Source of the DNA: Copromyces sp. CBS 386.78
Taxonomy: Eukaryota > Ascomycota > Sordariomycetes > Sordariales > Sordariaceae
Reading direction: 5' to 3'
DNA: 64,000 nucleotides
Assembly: GCA_030685235.1 (NCBI GenBank)
Contig: MU839155.1
Coordinates: forward strand, 62,001-126,000
In this document: positions 37,570-48,801 of the stretch, piece after piece
Layout of the letters: the number at the start of each line of letters is the position of its first letter
Numbering within the stretch: position 1 is the first letter of the stretch
Made by a program: the position numbers and the translations under genes
Notes under the pieces: model-generated
The model's input: the letters and a program-made list of their open reading frames with translations, nothing else
What the model was told of the DNA's origin: nothing
Database searches by the model: none

Positions 37570-40500
37570 GGTGAAGCAGAGGGGGGAACGCGACCCATTG
37601 AACGCGATGACGGAACGGCGGTCGTTGAGGGAGACTCTGGCCCTTGTCGGAAGGGAGCAGCGGCCTCCTGAGCCGTCGACCGGAACAATCAGCGGCCGCG
37701 AGAAGAGATCCAGTCAATCGAGCTAAATGGTACACGTGAAGATGCTACGGTATAGTGTAAATGGGTCAATCGGACGGCCGGTCGGTCGGTCGTGGATCGG
37801 CGTTGGTTGCTGGCCGTCGAGGTGTTCGGACATGGATTGGAGGAGCAGCTATGAGAAAAATTTTGCCCTTATTTCTAGCCCCAATGGGTTGATACACAAC
37901 GTCCAGGCATGCTGGCAAATTTTGGAAGGCGCGTCAAAAATGCTGACCGAATGGGCGGCGGTTTGGAGAAGGCACAACTGCTGGGAATGGCATTTGGCTG
38001 CAACAAACAGACGCCAGCGCTGTGCAGAGCGAACCTGAACCAAGAAGGTTCCTTGAAACTCGACAAGCTGCAAAAGAAAGTACTGCCCGGTTTCACCATC
38101 GCCTCTTTCCTTCTGGTCGTGATGCAGACGAGCGAGGAGTCGCTCCTTCCTCACTGAGTACCGACATTAGTGCTGCAGTGGATGTTGTAGCAGCACCCAA
38201 GCAGCTGTTAGCAGTCATGTGTGTCAGCAGGGTGGGATACTGTTAGACACGCGTTAGTCAGCGGTCTTGTCCCATTCACTACCGCTAACAAGACGTTGGC
38301 CCCACTTCGTAATCGTGCATGCTGTTGACGGTGGCCGTTGAGGTTCCCGTTTCACTTGCCCTTTGACTGAGTGCAACTTTTTGTCAAAGTCAAGGAACCT
38401 TTCTCAACGACAGCAAAGTCGGCGGAAGAAGTTTGATATGTGAGCGCCTACCTCACTGAGCCGATGACAAAGCAGGCTTCTCATTCTTTATTCCCAAACA
38501 CCGAGACACCCACATCGCCGGCCCAGTAGAAACCGAACTGATCACCAGAAACAATGCACACCACAGAGAGGTAAAATCGGTGGGTATGGTGAGCACATCT
38601 GATAGTTCTTATATCCACATCCAGATGTAGACAACGTCTTGTTCATTGTTTCTTCTTGGCATGGTCATTGTCCTTGGGGAGATGCGATATGCCACGTTTT
38701 AAAGGGAAGATGGAGGTTTCAGATTATTCATCGTAATGGGTGGTGCCTTGGGCGTTGATGTAGTCTTTCAATCTAGACTGAGTGAGGGTTTTGGGGTTGC
38801 TTCCTACCAAAACCCATCAGACATCTAGAACGACATCCAACCCATATGGTTCGATGGCGGGTCGCCTTTCGAGCTTTCTCTCCATTACTTGGTCCGTAGT
38901 GTATTATAGCACCCGGAGGCTCGCTGGTATGGGGATGGCCTCGTGTCATAGGACGCCTATATGCACAATTATGACCATGATAGGTTAGATGAAGAAAGAG
39001 TTGACACTGGTTGGTAGTAGGTATGCAGTGGCGTCCGGATTTGGCAGCGCCATCCCGCACATGGCCCCCACGCTCCGGAGAGAGGGAAGGATCTCGGAGA
39101 GCCGGAAGTGAGGACGCCTCGTGGCTGCGCATGTGTCCGTCCGTGGGGAAGAGCAAGACAGCCGAAGTATCGCCGTCAAGGCAACATTTGAGATTTGGTT
39201 GGCATGGGTTTGGGTATGTTGAGGTTGGTGTTGTCATTTCGCTGGGGTTCAAAAGTCTGGGGTTGTGGTTCAGAAACAAAAGAGTCCACAGCGGCATCAC
39301 ACATGGGTCAACCCTCCACCCCCTGAACAAGGCGCCTCGCTGAACATTAACCCGAGGTTTGGTGTTCCGGTTTTAGGAACTCCAACGAGGCTCCTGGCTC
39401 GTCTTAGCAAAAGCCGAAAAAGATTGAAGCCTCCTGTGCTAGACCATCGATGCCCTTTATATGCGTTCGAGTGATACAAATGAATGTGTTCAAGAAAGAA
39501 AAACCTTGAAGATCATGGTGGTTGAGGATTGGATGCTGATGGCATGGAATGGATGTGTTGCTGAGATGAAGGGCGAACGGGTGGAACAGCGGGGTGGACT
39601 TGGGGAGTTCGACTGTTCGAGACCTGAAGAGAATGCGGGGTAAGGCGCTGCATTATGACATGGTAGCCGCCAACTGTTGGCCTCTCGTGCCTCCTTTTCG
39701 TTTCTTCTTTTTCTTTCTCTGAGGAACCTGTCCAATAGTGCATCAACCCCTTCATCCGATCGATACACCTTTGCGGTCAATGATCGTTTGGATGGTTGAG
39801 AAGAGGTCCCTAACGGATCGTAATCCAAAGAGAGAGATGGGACTTGTGATTGGCTGCGCTCTAGCTCGGCTTAACTGAGGAGCATTACCAACCGCGGGAT
39901 GATCCTGGACGGGAGCCGAGTTTAAGCTTACTGGCTGGCCCCCTTTTCCGCCATAAGAATGCGGGGGAGGCTCGCGGGGAACAGAGGGACATGGCGACGA
40001 CGGCGACAATGATAGACGCGGCCATCGATGCCGATGCAACCACTGCTTGGTAATCCCACCACAATGTGGCAATGGGCAACCTCTCTTTCTATCCGTGTCA
40101 CAGGACAACCTGAAGTTGTTCGTTTTCAGGAAATAACAGGTACCTTTATGGTTGCCCTCTGTTGTCTTGCACACGGTATAGAAAGGTAGTATCTGTGGTG
40201 TCAACCGATGAACGACTCGGAGTAGGACTACCAACATCTCCGTACCTAGTGTTTGTGGTTTACACTACTTGGTGTCCTGGTCACACCCACCCAAAAGCCA
40301 ACCGTCAGCCGCCCACACTAAATAACGTCGCCCGGCACCATCCATGACCCCGCTTCCATGTTGAAGGACGACCGCAATCTCACGAGTGCCAAGAGGGACA
40401 AGACGGGTAGGGTACTTGGAAGGGAAATGCCGAAACTAGACTAGATACCTAGTCTCCGAGTCTACTGCGCCTGCCCCGACTACTTCAACCTCCTCCCCCC

Positions 40501-40703
40501 GCCACCTCGTCCTGCGGTTTTTCTCTTCTTTCTCCAGTTATCAACTCTTTCTTCTCTTTCCAAAAGTATTCAAGCGAAATCGTCTCCAGAGCTTCGAGGT
40601 TGTGTTTTCCATTGTCCAGCCTTGCTCCGTCTCTTCCCTCTTGTTGTCTCTTCTTTCCCAAGATACCCCATACCCCACTTCCTCTGCATTAGCTCCTGTT
40701 AAA
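37570..40703. other. Divergent promoter region, 3.1 kb
   Basis: Separates the telobox gene (-) from aldehyde dehydrogenase (+). Short CGGT repeats lie near 37778-37790. The 200 bases before 40704 are strongly pyrimidine-rich (TTCTTTCTCC, CTTCTCTTTCC), typical of the promoter and leader of highly expressed Neurospora genes. Minus-strand frames at 38773-39330 and 39752-40237 have no domain and are not called. Confidence 0.4.
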
Positions 40704-42331
40704 ATGTCTTCTTCCGTCTTCGTTGAGCTCAAGACGCCGGTTACCGGCTCCTACAAGCAGCCCACCGGCTTGTAAGTTGCTACCTCACTGCACCAGCAGT
40801 CAGCTCCCTCTCTTCCAAGCTCGAGCTAACCACCGCACTCTACCAGGTTCATCAACAACGAGTTCGTCGAGGGTGTCGAGAAGAAGACCTTCGAGGTCAT
40901 CAACCCCGCTACCGAGGAGGTCATCTGCTCCGTCCACGAGGCCACCGAGAAGGATGTCGATATTGCCGTCGCCGCCGCACGCAAGGCTTTCAATGGTGTC
41001 TGGCGCGAGACCACTCCCCAGCAGCGTGGTATCTACCTCCTCAAGCTCGCCGACCTGATCGACAAGAACCTCGACCTCCTCGCCGCCGTTGAGTCTCTCG
41101 ACAATGGCAAGTCCATCACCATGGCCCGTGGCGATATTGGCGCCGTCGCTGGCACCATCCGCTACTACGGCGGTTGGGCCGACAAGATTGAGGGCAAGAC
41201 CATCGATATCTCCCCCGACACCTTCCACTACACCAGGCAGGAGCCTCTCGGTGTTTGCGGTCAGATCATTCCCTGGAACTTCCCTCTCCTCATGCTTGCC
41301 TGGAAGATCGGCCCCGCTCTCGCCACTGGTAACACCGTTGTCATGAAGACCGCCGAGCAGACTCCTCTTTCTGCTCTCGTCTTTGCTCAGTTCGTCAAGG
41401 AGGCCGGCTTCCCCCCTGGCGTTCTCAACATCCTCTCCGGTTTCGGCAAGGTTGCTGGTGCCGCCATCTCCTCCCACATGGACATCGACAAGGTTGCCTT
41501 CACTGGCTCTACCCTTGTCGGCCGCCAGATTATGAAGGCTGCCGCTGAGTCCAACCTGAAGAAGGTTACCCTCGAGCTTGGTGGCAAGTCCCCCAACATT
41601 ATCTTCAACGATGCCGATATCGAGCAGGCCATTGACTGGGTCAACTTCGGTATCTACTTCAACCACGGCCAGACCTGCTGCGCCGGTTCTCGTGTCTACG
41701 TCCAGGAGGGTATCTACGACAAGTTCATTGCGGCCTTCAAGAAGCGCGCCTCCGAGAACAAGGTCGGTGACCCCTTCCACGACGAGACTTTCCAGGGCCC
41801 CCAGGTCAGCCAGCTTCAGTATGACCGCATCATGGGCTACATCAAGGCCGGTAAGGAGGAGGGTGCTACTCTCGAGATTGGCGGCGAGCGCCACGGCGAC
41901 AAGGGCTACTTCATCCAGCCTACCATTTTCACCAACGTCAAGCCCGACATGAAGATCATGAAGGAGGAGATCTTTGGCCCCGTTTGCGCCGTCGCCAAGT
42001 TCTCCACCGAGGAGGAGGTTATCAAGCTCGGCAACGACTCCAACTACGGTCTTGCCGCCGCCGTCCACACCAAGGACCTCAACACTGCCATCCGCGTCAG
42101 CAACCACCTCAAGGCTGGTACCGTCTGGGTCAACTGCTGTGAGTATACCCACTTGAAGTCAGATGTAGTACTGTTTCGTCGTGCTAACCATCTTGTGCGC
42201 CAACAGACAACGCCCTTCACCACCAGCTTCCCTTCGGTGGTTACAAGGAGTCCGGTATGGGTCGCGAGCTCGGCGAGGCTGCTCTTGCCAACTACACCCA
42301 GTGCAAGTCCGTTGCTATCAAGCTCGCCTAG
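40704..42331 (+). CDS. NAD(P)-dependent aldehyde dehydrogenase (cytosolic type)
   Basis: Three exons: 40704-40771, 40847-42138, 42207-42331; 1485 nt, 494 aa, usual family length. Introns are GTAAGT..CCAG and GTGAGT..ACAG. It oxidises aldehydes such as acetaldehyde to the acid. Key residues are all present: N167 in IIPWNFPL, E266 in LELGGKSP, catalytic C300 in [11 protein letters not shown] (equivalent of C302 of mammalian ALDH), the nucleotide-binding GSTLVGR, EEIFGPV and the C-terminal [14 protein letters not shown]. No mitochondrial presequence is evident ([15 protein letters not shown]), so cytosolic location is inferred. Codon use is strongly biased to C-ending codons, unlike its neighbours, which implies high expression. 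This bias opens a 450-codon antisense frame that is not a gene. Confidence 0.97.
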
Positions 42332-43176
42332 CCAATCGAAGGGTAGCCGACTTCATAAAAACAAAAAGAAAGTAAAACAAAACAAAAATACGATAATGAG
42401 AGGAAGGATGGACAGCGACAGAAGTCGGGTCAGGTGTTAATTTTACCTGGTGTCTACGGAAAGGGGGGCAAAACCTGGGGGCTAGGGTTGTACTTGACAT
42501 CTATGATATCCCATACTGAGCAACGAATTTCATGAACACAAACCTACGTCTCGCTCTGTTTGCTTGCTTCTCTGTTTTCTCCAAAAATAACAAAAATAAC
42601 AAAGAAAAAAAAAAGGAGTGGAAAAGAAAGGTCTCGATCGCGAATCGGACAGGGGACGTACAGCCACTGGAAGGGAGTACTGTTAACCCTATTTGCATAG
42701 CCGGAAGACGCCAGCTACACGTTACGATCCCAGGGCCTTACTCAGTGAGTTGGTATCTCGTGCGACCTGGGAAGTAAATTTATGTACGAGAACGTCGTCT
42801 ATCTGAGGGGCATTATTCCCCTGGGCCTAACCCTGGTGCATTGCAAAGCAAAGCTGCGCACCATACATGCCACAAAGGTTTTACTTATCAACCACCCGCA
42901 TTGTGTTAGTACCTTAGGTTTGCGTCAATTTTCATTGTTGATCACTTGATGATTGTTAATAGCATCGTGACGACGGCGGGCGTAAAACCTCATTTGTATT
43001 TCCCAAACTGTCCTTCAGGAAAGGGACTCGATATCCAAATCATATCTGCACCTCTAATTATCCTAGAAAACCCTATCTGTCTGTCTGTGTGGTCCTGCCT
43101 TCACAGCTAACCCCATACATAGCCATGGCAGCTATCCCATCAAGGGATTACTTCTTCACCTCCCCCCTCTGACCTT
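42332..43176. other. Intergenic, convergent 3' flanks; duplicated segment
   Basis: Contains the 3' untranslated region of aldehyde dehydrogenase and, on the right, a segment (42978-43160) that recurs at 44198-44372 downstream of the next paralogue. Confidence 0.6.
42978..43160 (+). repeat. Direct repeat copy 1 (3' flank of gene A)
   Basis: Diverged copy of 44198-44372. Shared landmarks in the same order: ATAAACCTCAT-like start, TGTCCT(T/C)CAGG, GATATC(C)AAA, GTGTGGTCCTGCC, TCACAG(C/T)TAAC, CATAGCCATG and CCCATCAAG. It lies immediately downstream of minus-strand gene A. Confidence 0.75.
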
Positions 43177-43816
43177 TCAACTTGGCCTTCGCCTTCCCCT
43201 TGCCCTGGCTCTCGCCTCCCTCTTCTCCTTTAGCCACTCCTCCGCCTCCTCCCCAAGACCCGCTTCCGACAACGACCTGAACATTTGGCTGGCCGACTTA
43301 TATGTGTCATAATAAACCCTTAAAACATTTTCAGCAGCCTTCAGGTTTACATCAGCCCAAGCATCATTCATATACTGTATAGCAGAAACTATGGCGGTAT
43401 ATTCTAGGAGCAAAGCAAGACAGGGGGTTGTAGCGTTAGTAAGCCTGTGGTGTCTGGAAGTTTGAGCGACAACGTAGAGTAGATGTAGTTGTAGTCTACT
43501 CACCCTTTCCCTCATGAACATCCTTATAGAACGCAAGCAACGTCGTCGTGGGAGGCTGTATGGCCGCGGCGGGATGGGCCTTGAGAAAATCCTCAATGTC
43601 CTTCAGCTTCTCCAACTCTTCTTCTTCTTCTTCGGCCTCGGCATCGGCTCGTAAATTGGTAGTGGTCACCAACTCTTGATGTTCCTTCATGAACTTTAAT
43701 ATGGTCTGCAGTCCATGATGGACAACTTCGCGCTTGCGAAGGATGGCGGCCATGGCCTCGATGTTGGTGAGAGGCACATAAGGGGTGGGGGTGGACGGGG
43801 TGGATGACATTGACAT
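43177..43816 (-). CDS. Small helical protein, cluster gene A (unrecognised)
   Basis: Two exons: 43816-43504 and 43403-43177; 540 nt, 179 aa; intron GTGAGT..CCTAG, phase 1. I do not recognise the protein. The N-terminal part is S/T/P-rich; residues about 20-95 are helical with an acidic run (AEAEEEEEELEKLKDIEDF); exon 1 ends FYKDVHEGKG. Exon 2 encodes a second helical stretch and an arginine/alanine-rich tail (ARARARGRRRPS), which could bind nucleic acid or be a localisation signal. The exon structure and the motif before the intron match gene B 0.6 kb upstream on the same strand, and the 3' flanks of the two are duplicated. No signal peptide or membrane segment. ATG at 43810 is an equally good start. 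Confidence 0.65.
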
Positions 43817-44443
43817 GATGACTGACTGAGTAGGTAGGGTTGAGGATGGTCAAGGTGAGAGAGATAAGGGAAGTGGTGGTCAGTGGTGCGAGATAGTAGC
43901 GTATGCGAGGGCCTGAGGGGCTCGGCTGAAAGCAGTTTTGTAGGTGTAGTATTTGTATTTGTACCTAGTATCAAGCTGATTGATGATGATGACTGCGAAG
44001 TATGACTATTGCTGTGAAGTTTGAATATTGGTTTGTTGAGGGCAAGATATCATCAAGATTATTGCTTTCTGCAATCATTTAGGTACACATTGCGAAAGCG
44101 GTTGAGAGGTAGTAAGGCCATTCATTGCTTTTAGGCCCTTTGCGTTTGGCGGCATTGTTGGTCACAAACTCAATGATCGTGAACGGCGCTGTAATAACGG
44201 GTATAAACCTCATGATTTCCAATATATTGTCCTCCAGGGACTTGATATCAAAGCTATCCGAGTGCCTGTAACTACCCTAAAAGATCCCGCCCGCCTGCCT
44301 GTGTGGTCCTGCCGTCACAGTTAACTCCCGTCCATAGCCATGATAGCTACCCCATCAAGAGCTGCTTCTCATTGTCTCTCCGTCCCTGAAGTGAACATGA
44401 TCACCTCAAAGGTAGAGACCAACAATGGCTGGTGTAGGCGGCA
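43817..44443. other. Spacer between genes A and B, duplicated sequence
   Basis: Holds the promoter of gene A and, from 44198, the repeat downstream of gene B. The stretch AGCTGATTGATGATGATGAC near 43974 also recurs upstream of gene B (AGCTGATTGATGAC near 45129), so the upstream regions share ancestry as well. Confidence 0.6.
44198..44372 (+). repeat. Direct repeat copy 2 (3' flank of gene B)
   Basis: Diverged copy of 42978-43160 with many C/T and G/A differences and small indels; same position relative to gene B as copy 1 has to gene A. Confidence 0.75.
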
Positions 44444-45031
44444 TCACTTCTTAGCCGCCTGGGCCTGCTGCTCAGCTTGCTGCCTCGTGCTGGCAGCCCT
44501 TGCCTCGTTAAAGGCTCTCTTTACATCATTATCCTCCTTGAGAGCCGACTCTGTCTGTTTCCTGAACATTTCAAAAGCCTCAATATACTTCTCGTACTCC
44601 AACACCATGTCCTCAAATTGCTCGCGGGTCTTGTCAATGGAATGGACCAAAGCATCTTGGCCTGGAAAGATGAACCATCAGTTGGTCATGCCTCAAAAAC
44701 GTCAACGTCCCCGGGACGCGAGACAACAGCTGGATAACATTCTCGTACCTTTATGGGCATGCTCGTGGAACGACTTCAACGTCGTCATAGGCTCTTCTGC
44801 AGCCTTCTCAGGACATTCATCCATCACATATGCCCAGTCCGCGAAGCTGCGTACCTCCTCTTGGCCTTTTTTGATGACGTCCTTTGCAACCACCTTTTCC
44901 AAAACCAGCTGAGCAAGGATTGCGATTGACTTCTGGACTTCGTGAAGTCTGTTTGCACAGGCGCCGGCGGTCTCAAGCGTGGTGGAAGGCACGTTTGGAA
45001 TACTGGAGCCGGTGGACGAAGTGGCGGACAT
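44444..45031 (-). CDS. Small helical protein, cluster gene B (unrecognised)
   Basis: Two exons: 45031-44749 and 44661-44444; 501 nt, 166 aa; intron GTACGA..CCAG, phase 1. I do not recognise the product. Exon 1 encodes an S/T-rich start (MSATSSTGSSIPNVPSTTLE), then helices (ANRLHEVQKSIAILAQLVLE) and ends SFHEHAHKG at the intron. Exon 2 encodes a long, probably coiled-coil helix (REQFEDMVLEYEKYIEAFEM) with an A/Q-rich, lysine-ended tail. Equivalent intron position and motif order show it is a diverged paralogue of gene A, and more distantly of C and D. A TATA-like box (TATAAG) on the minus strand lies at 45253-45248. No signal peptide or membrane segment is visible. Confidence 0.7.
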
Positions 45032-46288
45032 GATGACGGTGCGGGACTTGAGGATATTTGATGAAGATGGGTAGTGCGAGATTGACTGAAGGTGAGCAGA
45101 GAGTGTGGTAATTGAGTTTGTGTAAAAAGCTGATTGATGACTCTAAAGTTTGACTTGGAAGTATGAACGTTTGTTGAGAAGATGCTGTCGAGATGCTGTC
45201 GAGATGCTGTCTGAAACCTCCTATCGAGAGCAGCAAGCAAGCCCATACTTATACACCGCACCTCCAGCCATGCTCGATACATCAAACCAACCACCGCTAT
45301 GGTCGTGAGAAGGCAATGAAAGAAATGGTTGCTGTTTGACTCGCATCGTTGGTGTTGAAGCCATCGCCATCGCCAACTTGTTCCTCTCATGACCACCCGG
45401 AAGCGCTCAGAAAACATAGCAGCGACAATGAAATGATGTGTGAAGTGGAGAATGGTCATGATCTTGGCAAGGGATTGCGATAATGGTTCTTTGGTGGTTT
45501 AGCGTTACTTGTACGAAAACGGGTGGTGTTGTTGGTGCTGTTGGGTCGCAAGTGTGGAGTTGTGGATACCGAGATGAGCGCTACGCCGCGATCTTGGGTC
45601 ACGTCCGCCTGGAGATATGCATTCACTTGATGGTTGGAATGAAATCCAGCGAGAATAGTACTTGGCTCATTATGAGTGCTTTGGGTTGTTTAAAGCGTCT
45701 GGATTGGCTGGTGGAGTGAAGTTCCTTGGTTGTGTTCTGGAGCAGGCGCCGCATCCGTTGTGCACTAGGTAGCCTTTCGTACCTTCTCTTCTAGAGGCAG
45801 ATATCTTGGGATCACCAACCGAGACTTCCGTACTAGACCTAGATGCATTCGTTGATACCGCAGTTGCATTGGCGTCGTGCATGGTTCTCACCTGGCAGAC
45901 GCGGGTTGTTCTTGCCCACCCGCACCTGCCCCAAGGACCAGATTCCCCACGCACCCTCGTTCTCCATGACAGTGGCAGACACTCGTCGATAACTTTCCAT
46001 CACCCCACACAAACCTCCTGGAATTTGGTATTGCAGCTTTCTATTCATTTGTTAAACTATCAGTGTCTCTTTTCAATGAACAATACGAAACACAAACAAC
46101 AAACAAATGCCGGAAAAACTACGTCTCATTATGCCGGGTTGCTGACCTTTGATATGTTGCGAGACCGTTGTGTGCTTTTTATCAGACACACTGACAGTCA
46201 CTCAAAGTTTATGGCTCTGGACAACTTGATCGTGGTAAGAAACCTCATATTCGAATCATCCCGACCGACGCATGGTATCAAACCAAGC
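45032..46288. other. Spacer between genes B and C, no supported gene
   Basis: Includes three near-perfect copies of GATGCTGTCGA at 45181-45213 upstream of gene B. A segment near 45704-45790 (GGTGGAGTGAAGTTCCTTG ... AGGTAGCCTTTC) resembles 49335-49420 (GGTGGAGTGAAGTTGCTTG ... CAGGCAGCCTTTC). A plus-strand frame 45806-46357 overlaps the end of gene C antisense and is not called. Confidence 0.5.
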
Positions 46289-47088
46289 TCATCTAACCTG
46301 TTTATTACTAGCCTCACCGAACCCATCCTCCGCCGTGGTCCAGCCACTACTCACTAACGCCCAACCCGTGTGCGATAGCCCATCAAAGCCCGGTATGCAG
46401 CACACATCCAAATTCCTACCATAATCAGATTCATAGAGGAGCCCGCAGACGTGGTCCTTCTCAGGCTTTTCCCAGGCTGTATACCTCTTCTCTCGCATTT
46501 CCTTGAGCTTCTGTCTGTCTTCGTCCTCAAGATAGACGTCCTCGATACTCTTTGCCGCTTCGTCAGCGACCGTTTTGGCGTTGGTGAAGAAGGCAGTGCA
46601 ATACGCCAGAGTCTGAGTTTCGGGATTGTTCGGGTCGATATTCAATATCTCGGCGTCGGTGACTAGAGAGTAGAGGTGGAAAGCAAGGGACGATGGTCAG
46701 CTGTCGGTTCAAGAGTGGGGAGCACAGGCTAGGTATATTGCAACGCTCTGGGGTATTACGTGATGTATGTTGTTTGGAAATGTAGCGATTCTCTACCTGT
46801 ATGACAAAGGAACTGATGATCGTGGCTGACGAATGGATATCTCCGAAAAAAAAAGAAGAAAAAAAAAAAAAACTTCAACATACCCTCAACAAAGCCATCA
46901 AACAACTCAATAAGTTGTTTCTTCACGGCTTCAACATCCACACCAATTGAGAACTTTACCCCGTCCTTCTCAACGGCACACGCATACATGCTCCCGAGCC
47001 GGAACAGCAACTTGTTAACAAGCTTGACTTGTTCAATCCCTACTGGATTCTTGTCCCACTTCCGAAAGAAATCGGAACTGCCAAGCAT
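46289..47088 (-). CDS. Small helical protein, cluster gene C (5' end uncertain)
   Basis: Two exons: 47088-46884 and 46662-46289; 579 nt, 192 aa; intron of 221 nt, donor GTATGT, acceptor CTCTAG, phase 1, containing a long T-run on the coding strand. The product is not recognised. Exon 1 ends LIELFDGFVEG at the same place as in genes A, B and D. Exon 2 has a helical segment (AFFTNAKTVADEAAKSIEDV, then EDRQKLKEMREKRYTAWEK) and a cysteine/tryptophan-containing end (DVCCIPGFDGLSHTGW). The coding-like frame continues upstream of the chosen ATG (LTPLDRAWTIASNRLE, comparable to TLETAGACANRLHE of gene B) but has no ATG, and the first ATG after the promoter (47156) is in another frame. The gene may therefore be frameshifted at its 5' end. 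Confidence 0.55.
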
Positions 47089-48178
47089 TTCCAGTCTATT
47101 AGAGGCAATCGTCCAGGCTCTATCGAGTGGTGTGAGTTTAGCGAGGTTGTCTTCATCCAGTGCCCAGACCCCTTTGTATCCAGGGTGCAGGACTTTGCTG
47201 GTTATTGTGGAAGAGGGAAGAAAGAGGATGTGCCGTGCAAAGTTGTTGTGGGAATGGGTAAGTTTAGGACGGCGAGGTTGTTGACAGACTGGACCTTTTT
47301 GGTGTTCCTGTGTCGGAGGTAAACTCTGGTGCCGGATGCTGGGAAGTGGATTGAGATGGAGAGAGTACGGCGAAGATGAGAATGTGAGACTGCGTCTTTA
47401 TAGAAGCTGTCTCGTTTCAGATTCTCCAGGCCGGTTTCGCCGGTCGACAATATTTTCGCATTTTGTGAAACGGATGTAGCTTTCTTATTCCCCAAGGGTA
47501 GGCGGTTAGATCACAGCCTTTGTAATTCCAACAGGAAATTTACTTAAGTCTTCCATAACATATCATGTGTCGCATGGGAGCATGGATGTGTTTGGGATTC
47601 GGGACGTCACTCGGCAAATTTCCTCAGCATCATGACAAAAGACTGGAGGAAGAACCTGAAAAATGCAACTGCTGCACAAGATTTGTTCTTTTTTGGCAAC
47701 AGGAGCTAAGGCTGGAAGCCATCCCGTCTAGTGTTACTTTCACTTACATCAAGCCCGGCCGGTTGCAGCTTCCTTGAAAGTTGCCACCGATGGGGACTCA
47801 TGGGTTGCAAAGAGGTCCCTTGGATTGAATACAGAAATCCCGCAATGGTAATCACATCGCGACACTACCACTACAAAAGTTCATGACTGATAAGGAGCAT
47901 GAGAAACACCAGGTTTTATATATCTCTCCGCTGAAGACATGGTGTCAACCAAGTCCATATATGAACTGGGCCAGCTAGTTCTATTCATCCCCGTGGTCCA
48001 GCCACAATATCCATCCCCAAGTCCTCTACATATATCCCATCCACAAGGAACACATGACCCGTCAGGAGTCTCGCTCCCAACAACCAGTGGTGTATGTGAG
48101 CGGAGCACAACATGGCAAGAGTAGTTTGCTTCCTCAAGCCCTCGCGAACGCCTCTTGTGCGTGCGCATCCCTTATAAT
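47089..48178. other. Spacer between genes C and D
   Basis: The first 110 bases carry an ATG-less continuation of gene C's frame; the minus-strand TATA box lies at 47403-47396. The rest, to gene D's stop, shows nothing distinctive apart from probable 3' UTR of gene D. Confidence 0.5.
47396..47405 (-). promoter_or_regulatory. TATA box, TTCTATAAAG, upstream of gene C
   Basis: Minus-strand TTCTATAAAG, identical over ten bases to the one upstream of gene D. It lies 308 bp before the first usable ATG of gene C, which implies a long leader or a lost upstream start. Confidence 0.5.
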
Positions 48179-48627
48179 CTAGCCTGCGGTAGCCACCGGC
48201 GTCGTTTCAGACCCCGTGATAAGGTTGGCAATCTCTTCGCTCTCCTTTGTGATGTAATCGTTGAGCTTCTGGGCCTTATCGATAAACGTGGCCTTATCTT
48301 CGGTTGGCGAGTTTTCCACCTTGGTTTCTAAAGGTAGCGGAGAGTTAACAAGTTTTTCATAAGAAAGAGGAACGGACTGATGACAAGAGGAGCGAGCGAA
48401 CCTTTGTCGATATGTTCAATCAAATTGCCCAGATTCACCTTGATATGAGCATTGGATTGATTCTCCACTCTCTCGACCAGGGCTTCGAGTTGCTTATGCT
48501 GCTCCCTGAGTTGCTCGAGAAGGGTCACTTCTGTCGCACTTTCGTTCCACTTCTGCTGCTCTATGACCCCCGAGAGAAATTCGATCTTGGATAGTATAAT
48601 GGAGTTGCGCATGCTAATGGGGTCCAT
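48179..48627 (-). CDS. Small helical protein, cluster gene D (unrecognised)
   Basis: Two exons: 48627-48402 and 48327-48179; 375 nt, 124 aa; intron of 74 nt, phase 1, acceptor TTTAG but an unusual donor GTTCGC. The product is not recognised. Exon 1 is almost entirely helical (SKIEFLSGVIEQQKWNESAT, then LLEQLREQHKQLEALVERVE), likely a coiled coil, and ends NLIEHIDKG at the intron. Exon 2 continues with KAQKLNDYITKESEEIANLI and a T/A-rich end. It is the shortest family member. Start ATG follows CATCATCAAA, a good fungal context. TATA box TTCTATAAAG lies 175 bp upstream. Confidence 0.65.
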
Positions 48628-48801
48628 TTTGATGATGAGACTGGGGACTGGTCCTCGTGGAACGTACTTGCCTAGAATGGAGAGTTGAAGCTAAAAGGGC
48701 GTGAAATAGTCAGAGAAGTTCTTAAACTTAGGGTAGGTATGTGGTTTGTGAAGATAGACGGACTTGAAGGATATGGGAGGAGATGATGATAGGAGACGCA
48801 A

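Noticed and set aside
40800..42152. A 450-codon open frame antisense to aldehyde dehydrogenase
   Set aside because: It mirrors the C-ending codon bias of the sense gene, is L/V/D/G-rich and has no domain. Such antisense frames are a known by-product of strong bias.
45806..46357. 183-codon plus-strand frame between genes B and C
   Set aside because: Its end is antisense to the coding end of gene C, and it lacks a domain or supporting promoter.
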